The translations under genes were made by a program, and so were the position numbers. 64,000 nucleotides of DNA from Symsagittifera roscoffensis (lineage: Eukaryota > Xenacoelomorpha > Acoela > Convolutidae), in contig NC_087063.1 in assembly GCF_963678635.1 (NCBI RefSeq), positions 11,692,368 through 11,756,367 on the forward strand, read 5' to 3'. Below are positions 44,801 through 56,800 of the stretch, piece after piece. Each line of letters starts with the position of its first letter. Position 1 is the first letter of the stretch. Under the pieces are notes generated by a model. It was not told the DNA's origin and did not search any database. It was given only the letters and a program-made list of their open reading frames with translations.

Positions 44801-47800
44801 ATATCAAAGAAGGTTCGGCTAAACCTTGAGCCTTATAATCCGTTTGCTTTTGCATCTAGCCAAGCGTCTTTATCGGTCGTGGTTGAAATGTTGACAAAGA
44901 TCTCGCCTTGCAACGACTGAAGTTTCGGCTCGATTTCAAGATCATAGGAAACCTCGCTCATGAGGTTGGCAAAGGTATATCTGATATGGTCATGCCTCAT
45001 GTGGGTGTATCCACCCTTCGCACAGTCTACCTAAACAGAGCCTCAAACTGGCAAGGTAGAAAGATTGACCACATGCACATGTGAGTGGAATATTGATTGG
45101 TTCCCATCCATATCTGAGATAAATTCCATCCCGAAATTCGGGTTTATTGAAGTTGAAATTATATCTGCTAAGTGGCTGTGCTTTTAACCAGTTTGAGGCT
45201 CCTTTTTCTGAGGCTAGCTCAAATGAGTATTTTTCACTGTCACTCAATTGGTTCAAATTGTTAGTTCTCTATTGGCTTGTTCTTTCAGTTTTAACTTTGT
45301 ATAGATTTTTTCTTGCTCAGATATAGCTGTTAATGGGTCGTATGTGTCTAAGACTGACGATGTTTCAATTGACCATTCAAAAAATTCTCATAGTCAGAAG
45401 GTAGCTTGATATTTAGACCGCCCATTTTCAAGGGCAAAGAAGCGATGTCTCTAAGCTGATGGCTAAAATTATCTTTACCAATTAAACTTGGAATGAGTTT
45501 TTCCTGCAGTATTTTATTGCTGGCCTGCATGTTTTCTGTGGCATTGGGAGTAGGTCTCGCTAAAAACGATAATTTTTCTTGTACCCCTTTGGTGTAACAG
45601 GAGTACATGTTTTGTGGTGATATTTCGCGATCTTGCCAAGTTTTTTCAGTATTTTGTTATGTTTTTCTAACTGAGTTTCTAAGAAAGTTTGACTTTCAGT
45701 CTCGGATCCTATGACAGAAACAAATACTCTGGCACCTTTTTTTTCATTTTGGTTTCGATATTTTTGAATATTTTTATCGCCTCGTTGTATTTGTTATCTG
45801 TTACAATGAGCTGGCATTTTGGTGCTTTTACTTGATATCCAAAATATTTTCCGTGTTTCATAAGGTTGTCAAGAGCTATTCGCAGGCTTGTCAAATTTCC
45901 GACTGCATACCATTTCTGAGTTAAGTTGTTATCGTTGAGTAGTTTTATTAAAGGTAAAGTGGCTAGCCCGTACATCGTCATTGCTAATGGGTCTCCTGGT
46001 GTGGTTCCTTCTCTAGATCGGATAACTTTTTTTATGGATTAGAGTATGAGTTCTGTAAGGCGGGTACTTTAGAAAGGCATATAGTTGCAATGATCAAATT
46101 CTGATTTTCGGATAAGGAAACTAGCTGTGACATCTGGAATTAGCGATGTTTTTAATCTACAAGGTAATTATAAAAATGAATGAGAGCGCTGTTGTTGAAG
46201 ATAAGGATTGTTTTGCATTGAAGTTGTTTGAGTCGCGGCATTAAACTTACGATATTTTCTCTCAATGGTCGGCTGCGTCGAAAAAATTTGTTTATTTAGA
46301 CGATTGAACCGCTCTTACCAGCGACTAGCTAAGCACTGCAATGTTTCATTTGTTGAAACAAAGAAGTTTTAGTTCAAAAATTACATGTTTTCTGACAGCT
46401 TGCTTTCGGCTTCCTTAGGAATCGGTCCACGTGCTTGAGATTTGAAAACTGTCCTGAGTAATTTGCAATGAAGCCATCGTACTCGTTGTTTCTTGATTTT
46501 AAGTTGGTCTGACTTATGCCGTCTATTTGCTGTGCTAAATGACCGTTTTGGGTCTTCTAGCGAAAATATGCTTCCCTGCTGAACATCTCTGCATCTAATA
46601 TACATCTCTGCTCCTAATGTTTGGTCCTTGATATTTACTCCTTTTTTAAGTTCCATTATTCAGAGTCTCATTAAGTTCTTTTGAATGTAATATTTTTTCC
46701 TTTTACCCGCTTTTTAAAAACTATTAAAGCCTTCCCGTCCTACCCGTTTTTGGTTGATGTATCACCTTATGGACGCTTCAGGTCTACCCTTAGATTCTTT
46801 ACAAAAAAATCTCTGTTTAGATTTTTGGTGTTCCCTATATGCTTTTTTAAAGTTTATTTCGCTATCAGAAATTTTTTAGCTTTCTTCATAAGTTTTACTT
46901 GATGTTTCGCCTTCACTTTCTTCGCAGTTTGTGACTGCTTTAGTCTGTGTCCACAAAACAATGCTTAATTCACTTCCTAACAATTTTGGACGACTCTCAC
47001 AGTATCGAAAATATTCAAGCGTTTAGGCTTTTTTTTCACTTACAACCCGCCTCGAAACAAATATTATCGGCCACACCTTCGAGTCAAATCAGAGCTGGAA
47101 AACCAACGATGATGTTGATGGAGATGGGGATGATGGCGAGTTTGTGCATTTTAAACGCTATTCGTTTTGATTTTTTGCTGGTTGTGAACCAACTAGTAAT
47201 TTTTAAGAGTAATGAACGTAGTGAAGACTCTTATATAGGTCTTGCTGATTTTTTTTTTGTTTTTTTTTCCGGAAAAGTCTTAAAAGTTTAGTAACTACAG
47301 ATGTGCATTCATCTATATTGATGCATTTATGAATGCACTTATGTAAATATGCACTTTTTGAGTTCAATTGAAATTCATCTGCTGAAAGTGACCTAAATAG
47401 CGTTCTCTAAATACGAATGTGGAAATGGCGCGAAAAAACGTGAACGATTTCTAGTTTCGAAAGTGGAATAAATAGTTTACCTATAGATTCAGTTTTCTCT
47501 AGTTGGGTTCGTGTTATCAAAAAAGCGCCTATTATAAATTGTTCTAGAAGTTAAAAGAGCTTAAGTGGCATCTATTTTTTTCTTTGAAATCCGAAAATTG
47601 AGATTTTTTCAAGAAAGTCAGTGTTTTCTTTATTATGTATACTTGCGTTCATTGCTCTTTTCCAATCTTCGATTGGCTGTTTTTCGCTTCATTTTTTTTG
47701 CTGATTAGTTTTTTCTTTGAAGGCCTCTGACCTAACTTGTTTTTGCTAATGATTAATTAGCTGTTAATTTTTCTCATTGCTTCTTGAATTTTAAGTTAAG

Positions 47801-50800
47801 CTCGGAGAAGAGGATAAAACGGGGGGTTTTCAAAATTTTTTTGACACTGGTCGTCTGCGCAAGTAGTCTGTGCATAGTTACTGCTCTAGCAATAGTGTGT
47901 ATAGACATTTTCCCTCATTCGAGCATCCAGCCGTGCTAATTTTGTAATTTATCGCAAGTAGTAGCGAAGTTCTGCTTCGCCTCTGTGTTCAAAGCTGCGA
48001 AACTCAAAATACCAATCGTTGTTAAAGCACTTCAGTGCCGATTGTGCTTTGGATCTTTAGGTGCCAATGAACGAAGTGAATTTTTACTCATCTCGGTCAA
48101 ATATTTTCAGCGAGGGAAAGGACCATGTCTAGCCGTATACGGAGAGACGCTGTTGCGCCCATGATTAAAGAAAAGAAACTTACTCTGCCCAGCAGTTAAA
48201 ATTCTGGAGAGGCTCGTTCACCCCATCTTTACCAAACATCTCCCCAACGCCAAACACCAACACGGCTTCCGCCCTTTTCACTCCACCACCACAGCTCTCT
48301 CCACTCTCGAATTTTACATTTCAGACGGTTTTAACCAAAATCGCCCCCCTAAACGTACGGTACTGGCCACACTTGACTTATCTAAGGCTTTCGACATGGT
48401 GTGTCATCGCTCACTTGTGGAACTCGTTCATGACACTCCCCTCCCAAGAAGTCTAGTCCGCTGGCTAAGTAATTACCTTAATGGTCGACAGGCTGCCACC
48501 TCATTCCGTGAACACACATCCCCCCATCGAATAATCCACTGTGGCGTACCCCAAGGTTCTGTTTTATCACCCACACTCTTCAATTTTTATGTCCATGATG
48601 CACCGCCACCTCCCGATAATGTAAACCTTGTTTCGTATGCAGACGATTTCCACCCCTTCGCAAGTAGTTCCAATATTGATATCGCCTCAAACTCCATCAA
48701 TAGCTACCTAAAAAGGCTCTACGATTTTTTCACCTCACGCAAACTAAGTTTCGCGTCCTCTAAAGGATCAGTTACACTTTTCTCCTCTTATAACAAAGAA
48801 TTTAATAAAACACCTAGTGTTCTTTTAAATAACGAGGCGCTACCCCTAAACAAAAATCCAACAATCTTAGGGGTGACATTTGATCCAACACTTTGTTTTG
48901 CCACTCACTGCAAACAATCCGCTGAAAAGGCCAGACGCAGGATCGGAATCCTGAAGGCATTAGCAGGATCAACCTGGGGTCACTCCAAAGAAACCCTCCT
49001 CCTAACTTTTAAAGCTTTAATTCGCCCCATACTTGACTATGCAGCCCCCGCATGGTCCCACGCATCAAGTAACACCTCCATAAATTGCCTGCAGGTTGCC
49101 CAAAACCAATCCCTTCGCGTTGTTACTGGATCAAATCTAATGAGTTCCACTGCCCACCTGCACAGTGAATCTGAAATCCTAACGGTCAAAGACCACCATA
49201 CCCTTCTGTCATCTCAATTTTTTATCTCTACCTATCGTTCCCACCATCCCATTAATTTTATACATTCACATCCCCCTCCTCCCCGTCTACTTCGCCCCTC
49301 AATTATAAGCTGCTTCAAAGAAGACACCCAGAAAATTTTAACCGACTTTTCAGTCTACGCAAACCACCCTCTAGTTCTGGACGACCGAGACGAAGTCTCC
49401 ACTTTTATCTTTAACTACTACAAACCAATTTTAAAAGACAACCATACCTCCCTTGTAACCAAGTTCCTAGCCGAAACCCCTCCGTCTAAAGTTATTTGTA
49501 TCCCTCCCCCAAAGATAGACCCCTCTGAAAAATCTCTCCCACGTCCCACGCGCTGTAAGCTCTCCCAACTCCGGTCTGGCTACAGCCGGCTCCTTAACAC
49601 TTACCTATCCCGCCTCGACAGCTCCATCTCCCACCTTTGCCCAACCTGTTCCCTTACCCCCCACACAACATGTCACCTTTTCAACTGCTCCCAAAACCCC
49701 TCCCCACTCACCCCAGCAGACCTGTGGCTTCGGCCGGTAGAGGTTGCTAAGTTCCTTGACCTGGAGACAGAAGAGCCCAACCCGACCCGCGTGGGCTAAC
49801 AACAACAACAACAAAGAAAAGAAAGAAAGAATTTATTTCTCCAAAGTTATAATAAAACATCAAAATAGACACAGCATCAAAATAAATAACTCGGAGAGGA
49901 TAGACAAAAGGCACATTGAGCGCCCACTTATATTCTACCCGGTTTACATCAACAATTCATGTTATTTAAACAAAATAATGATAAAAATAAAATATATTTT
50001 TGATTTTTTGATATTTTCATTAAAAAGGCGATATTTCGGATATAAAAAAACTATTGTATTGGGGGGGCAGTCCTTCTATTGAAGCACTGTCACCGTTGTT
50101 AGAGGATATAAATAACTGTGGAAAAAAAAACAAAAAAAAAACAAAAAAAAACAAAAAAAAAAAACAGAAAAAAAAACAAAACAGAAAAAAACAGTGATAT
50201 CTCGAAAACTACAAGGATTTGGAGGCTCATATTTTTAGGGTATATTCGCAGCTCATATATGGTTGTCGTGTAGCATTTAACCACTGCATTGAAAAAAAGG
50301 GGAACGTTAATTAAAAATATATTTAGTTAGATCGCAATTACCCAGAATAAAGCTATCCCTAAAATTGTGGATAAAAATTATTACCTCATTTTTAGTCATC
50401 TTTTCAATATTTTGGGGCAGTAAATTATTCTCGTTGAGCAAATTAAGTAATTTCGAACCTCGATTAGTCAGTGAATTTGCTTTAGTGTTATTCTTACAAC
50501 AATGGGTAACAAATGAAGTATATTTGGATTTCCTTGTGTTTTAGCTGTAACGTTTCAAAGAAAACATTGTATTCAAAAAAAGAGTAGAATGTTTTTGATT
50601 CAAAGAACGAATGCAAAACTTTAACAGATCATAGATGTATAGCTCATGAACCGTTAAAATCTTATTGACTATCAGAGTTTCCGTTATGCTATCATATTTG
50701 TTTTTGAAATAAATCATTCGAACAATTTTCCGTTGAAGAATTAATATTTGGTTTAAATTTGAAAAACTGGTTCCACCATAGACTAGTATGCCGTACTGTA

Positions 50801-53800
50801 TTACAGGCTTAATATTCGACTGATAATACTTTAATAAAATGGACTTTGGAACATAATGACGCATCTTAGAAATAACACCGCAGTGCCTACCCAATTTTGT
50901 TTTAATTTTTTGAATATGATGAAAAAATGACAGTTTGCTGTCTAAAACAACTCCTAGATTTTTACAGGAAGGTTCAGGCTTATACACAGTTTCAAGTAGT
51001 TTAATATCGATATTAGAAGCACTTCTATTTTTATTAAAACTAATTACAGTTGTTTTGTCAGTGTTTATTGCTAATTTATTTGCACACAGCCAGTTCGCGA
51101 CGTTTGTCAAGTCATTTTGAAATATTTCGATGCTGGAGCTTCTGCTAGTGATATTAGTATCATCCGCAAATAGGAAAACATCGGAATGTGAAGTTACATC
51201 ATCTAAATCATTGATATATATAAGGAAAAGTAGAGGACCTAGAACCGAACCCTGCGGTATTCCGGTTTTTATAGGTAACCAATCCGATGTATAATCATTG
51301 ATATGAACACATTGATGTCTTTCCGAGAGATAACTTTGAAACCAATGATAGCAGTTTCCACGTATTCCATATTTTTCCATTTTTGACAAAAGGATTTTAT
51401 GATCAAGTGTATCAAAAGCTTTTTTCAGATCAATAAAAAGACTACAATTAAAGATTTTATCATTGCCTAGCCGAATGCGTTCAGTCAATTCTGCTAAGGC
51501 ATCTATTGTCGCATATTTTTGACGGAAACCAAACTGACGATCGTACAATAGGTCGAACTTTTCTAGATAATTGTATATACGAGAGTGCATAAGTTTTTCA
51601 AAAACCTTGCTGATACTACTTAATAGTGCAATCGGACGATAGTTATTCATATCTGATCTGCTTTCGGCTTTATGAAGCGGTAAGATTTTTGCCAGTTTAA
51701 GATCTTTTGGAAATAGGCCCGAATTGAAAGACAAATTACATAAGTATGTAAGATATGGAGCTATGACATAGCAACTTCTAATCAGAAGCAAGTTACTGAT
51801 CTCATCTATTCCACAAGTTTGTTTGGGTTTTAAATCGTTTATGGTATTTATTACTTCCACAAAAGAACAGTTGAAAAGGAAAATTGATTTATCGGAATCA
51901 TGATTAGTCAAGATTTCATTCACCGGCTTCATTGAGTCAGCGAGTTTTTCGCCTATTGTGGCAAAATATTCATTAAAACAATTAGATATTGATATGATAT
52001 CTGATGTATACTCACCATTAACCGATAGATTTGTAATACGAGATCTCTTTGTTGATTTACCTGTTACTTCATTAAGTACTTTAAATCTTTGTCTCGAGTC
52101 TCCAATACATTTATTAAATCTGCTATAGTAATACTCTTTTTTGGTTACCCTTATTAGTTTTTCAACTTTATGACGCTCTTGAATAAATGCTTCTTTTTTC
52201 TTGGTATTCAATTTGTCATATTTCCATACTTTATATAGTCGATTCCTTTTTGAAATCGAAATTTTGACCTTTTTATTAAACCATGGCGCGTTTGACTTAG
52301 TTTTTAATGTTTTATTTCGTATAAGAGCAAATAACTCTACCGATTCAAATAGGCATTTATAAAGTTCTTCATAAGCATCATCAATGTTATCATTATTTAC
52401 AAGATTGGTTGTCTCCAGTTTTTGCTTCAGGAATTGGTTAAAATCGGAGAGTGTTTTCTCTTTCATAAGAAACGACATATCGCGGTATGAATTATTTATA
52501 TCGAAAAGCCTTTCATTGAAATCTGTTTGTAAAGTTACGGGATAGTGATCAGAAAAACATTCATTATCAAGCACTCTAATGATTGGGTTATCAATTTTTC
52601 GGGTTATGAAATGATCTAAACAAGATTCAGTCGATTCACATAACCTTGTTGTACTTTTAGCTAGGAGCTCAAAGCCATTAGCTGTTATTGAGTTTAAATA
52701 TGATTGCTGGAGATTATTTAATCTGAGTGTTAATATTAAAATCACCTGCTAATACAATAGGTATATTCTTTTGAGCAAGTATTTCTAATTCTTTATCCAG
52801 TTCTTCGATAAACTTATTTTTATCATAACGAGGTGGTATGTAGGCTACAATTAGTATAATTTTATTGCCTCCAATTTCGGCCAGTATTGCCACAGACTCA
52901 GGTAAGCTACATTCAAACCTATCAATTAGATTAACTTTTTCATCGAGTTGAATCATGGTCCCGCCGCCTCTTGTGTTTCTACTATTAGATATTACGGTTT
53001 GGAAGCCTTTGATTTTATACATATTAATATTATCGTTTTCATTTAACCACGTTTCAGTTAGGAAAAGAATATTAATAGGAGACTCGAGACTACTTATAAG
53101 TGCTTCTAAATCATCCTGGTGTTTTTTAATAGATCGAACATTAGATAATAGAAAATTAACATTGATACTAGCACCACTGAGTTCATATTTCCTGTTTTCA
53201 AGGATCGCTTTGTCCATTTGAATTCCCGAAAACACAGTTAAAGCACTTTAACACGTTATCTATGCTGTAATCCAGAAAGTCGCCGCCCTCCCAAAGTCCA
53301 TTGATCTTATAGATTCTTTGATCTTCCTTCCAGATAAAATATATAGTCCCTTCTCGTGTCCATGTTGATTGAATCCTTTCGTCTGTTTTCATAATACGTA
53401 AAAAGTTAACCCGCGCTGTGCTTAAATCTTCGAATATCTTTTCATCACCAAATCCATTAATTTGAGATAAAGTTCGTTTTTTGCGAAGAAGGTCAATCTT
53501 TTTGATTCGCCGCGAAAATCTGACAATCACAGGCTTGTCTCTGCCGGATCTGGTTGGCAGCCTGTGTGCAATGGAAATATCGGTATGGGTTATCTTTGCG
53601 TCAATTGCGTCTCCAACACTTATTACTTTATTGATTGTTGTTTCCACTTGTTCTCGTTTTCCATCATTACTCAAGGTTTCTGACAGGCCTATGATCTTCA
53701 CGTTATCTCTACGATTGTAGCTTTCTAATAGTTCCGCTTCTGATAGGGTTCTCAAAGCTTCTCTCTTTTCCAGCTTGGAAATCTCTTCTTTCGTCCATAA

Positions 53801-56800
53801 CATCATTTCGTTTTTCAAGTTAGATAAGGCTGTTCCAATCGCCGTCTCAACAACGCTCTTGATTTGTTCTTTTATGTTTTCGATCATCTTCGGCATTAAC
53901 AAATTAACTGACTTAGTAATTGCATCTTCCACTTGCTCCGAAATGTCTAGTTGTCCTGCACCATTATCTTCTACGCAGGGACTGAGTTCAATAAAGGGTC
54001 TCTTGTTCGTTGAGCTGCAAATTGGTGTCTGACCATGATATTTTAGCGTGGACATTTCGTCTTGAGGACCATCAACATCAACAGTTTTCATCTCCGTCTC
54101 TGAAACTATTTAATAAGTTTATCACAACAATTAGGCTAATTATGTTTTTTTTTGCAGTTTTTCATTAATTTTGTAGACTGAATAGGTTTTTCCGAAGTTT
54201 TTTCACGGTCAAATTTTTAATTAAGCTGTTTGACTTCTGAGTTCATCCTGAGTTTAATTTAAATTCTTTTGTAAGGCATGTCAAACTGTCCAATATAAAA
54301 AATAATCTAAATATTGCGAGAAAAAAATAAATAGCCTTAAGCGTTTAAGGAGAGTTTCACTGTTGAGCAAAAAAATCCCGACTGATTAAGATTTTTTTGA
54401 ACTGGTTTAGTTTCCAAAACATTGTTAACTATACAAGATTCTTGAAGTTCAAAGAAGTGTAAGGTGATAATAGTTTTTTTTGCTCGAAAGTTTGTAGTTT
54501 CCATGAATTCATTGAAGCTTTTCCAACTGTCTGTTGGCTAGGTTTCGAGTTTGTGAATTGACGCTCTTGTTAAATGTAGGGTTACTGCTAATGTTGATAA
54601 CCGAATAATCTTCTATATTGTTTTCAATTTTGCATTTTGGTCGAGCACTTAACTGGATAGGGAGGGTTTGACTTATCTGACTCAATTATTCAGGTTCTCT
54701 GTAGCAAAGGAAATCCAGTGGCATCTCAAGTGTCTCCCGAATGGAGCAACAAGAATCTGTCCCTAACTATGGAACCGAACACTTTCGATCTATGGTTCAC
54801 AGTCGACATGGATCCTCTTTCGGTGTCTACATACTACTTGAAGCGAAGCAATACTACAAAAACCAGTTCAATATCAATGACCAGAATTTTCACATTTAGT
54901 GCCACCGAGAAAATTGATAGAAGTTTCCCAAATAATGGATTCCTAATAGTTGAAGCAGATCCGAAACCATTTGAGGTAACTCGATTCATGAAAATGTTTG
55001 ATTTATCATAAAATCGTAGCCACGATGGTAACTTTACCCAACCTTTCTCCCCAACAGTAATTGTTTCTAGTGCGTAGGAATTATGAACCCACTATATCTG
55101 CAAAGTTTTTGACTCCGCTATCTAACATCCGTAAAGCTTGCGTCGATCGTCATCGGTTCGAGCTTTATTTGATAAAAATGTTAATTGCCCTGAAATTTTT
55201 TAAATCGATGTTATTAAGAGTCATGCACGTAACGAATGCTCGTATATAGGTATTGGTGTTTTTTTCGTTTTTTTCAGGAAAAGTCTTAAAATTTGTTCGC
55301 GCTGAAACTTGATTTTTCGGGGTTTGATTTCTGGAGTTGACTTCTTATCCATTGTTAAAAGGAAGGCAAACTCTACTATCAAACAGAAAAAATGTGAAGG
55401 TCACGACAAACGTGATCGACTTCTAATTTCAAAATGGAATTTAATTATCAGATTTCCCGGCGAAATAAAAACTTTACCTGGTTGATCCAGTGTTTTCAAA
55501 TTGGGTTAATTTGATTTTTAAAATGCCATTCAAAAATTGTTTTAGAAATTCCAAGAGCTGGCCATTTATTTTTTCTTGGGAAATTCGAAAGTTGACGTTT
55601 TTCAAAAAACCAGCCAGCTTGTTTTTCTATTTTCTGGCGTTCATGACTCTTTTCCAACCGTCTGTGTTGGCGATATTTTTTCTGTAAATATTCTTCATGC
55701 CGGAAAAATTGGAGCAATATTTGGAACTTTTTCAGGCTTCAAAAGACAGAGCAGAAAAGTAAGTATGCGGTGGTATGTTGCTGTGTTAGTTATGAACTTC
55801 CGACTGTAAGTAAAAATATAATTCTTTCAACATGGTCATCGTCTATTCTGGCTGGATTATTAATTGAAGTATAATATTTGTAGTAAAAAAAATTATTTTC
55901 CCTGATTAGTAAGTATCGAACGAGTTTAAGGTTTTTCAGCTCAATTCATGAAATCTAATCCAACTGTGGCGTAGACAGGGTTGCATTAATAACATTCCTT
56001 ACTAGTAAATGACATTTTTGTCGTTATAAACGTTATTAACTGTTGACAACAGTAAAAATTTGAAAACTTTTAGCAGTGTGCCAAACAATGAATTATAATC
56101 AATCAGATTCACTACACGAAGACAGTTTCCTGACTTTTTGAGTAAAGGTGGTTTCTCAGGTACGAGTAGACAAATCCCATCGTAGAAAACGATCTGTCTA
56201 GAGTGGCCCTTTCTACCCGGTGTGAGTTTTTTGCTATTCAGAATAAATTACCGCTAGTTATGTGGTCAAGAAGAATCCCTCTCAATCTATTTTTGCATTT
56301 TTTTTTTGCTGTTCGAAGTTGATTTTTTTCATCTCGGGTTTTTTTTTTACTTCAGAGTATTGATAAATGGAAGATAACGCTCTCCAATAGGCTCAAATCT
56401 AACATTTTTTCGAGGAGGGGTATTTTCAAAGTTTTGTCAACCCTCTTTACGGGCGACCAAATTGATTTTCCCAGCTCTTCGAAAAGAAAACTAACGCCCT
56501 AATTAGGTAAATTTTTTTTTGCGCTGGAGGCAAATTTAAGAAAAACCCAAGCCCTAACCATTCTCTGCCTCCCCCATTCCCCTTAAAAATAGAGTATTTT
56601 GGTGTCGAAAAATTTTATTGTCCTGCCAAAATTAGATGTCATTGAAATTACCAAAGGGGGCCCAGATCAGACATTGTATGCATGCAGTTTTCCAATTTTA
56701 TGAAAAGTTTTTTTTCGACACTTCATTTGATTTTTTCTTAGTGTTTTTTGCAAATCGATGAACATCACAGTGTCCCTTGCTTTTCAATTCTCCTGAAGTT

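Larger units (their letters stand above)
50300..54140 (-). mobile_element. Near-intact CR1/Jockey-group non-LTR retrotransposon, antisense in mannosidase intron 8
   Basis: ORF1 (54091-53198) and ORF2 (53235-50541) overlap by 38 nt in different frames. Only one frameshift, near 52735, disrupts ORF2. The 5' edge near 54140 is supported by the collinear relic ending at 38320. The 3' edge near 50300 is uncertain, and no microsatellite tail is obvious. Its orientation is opposite to the host gene. Confidence 0.85.
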
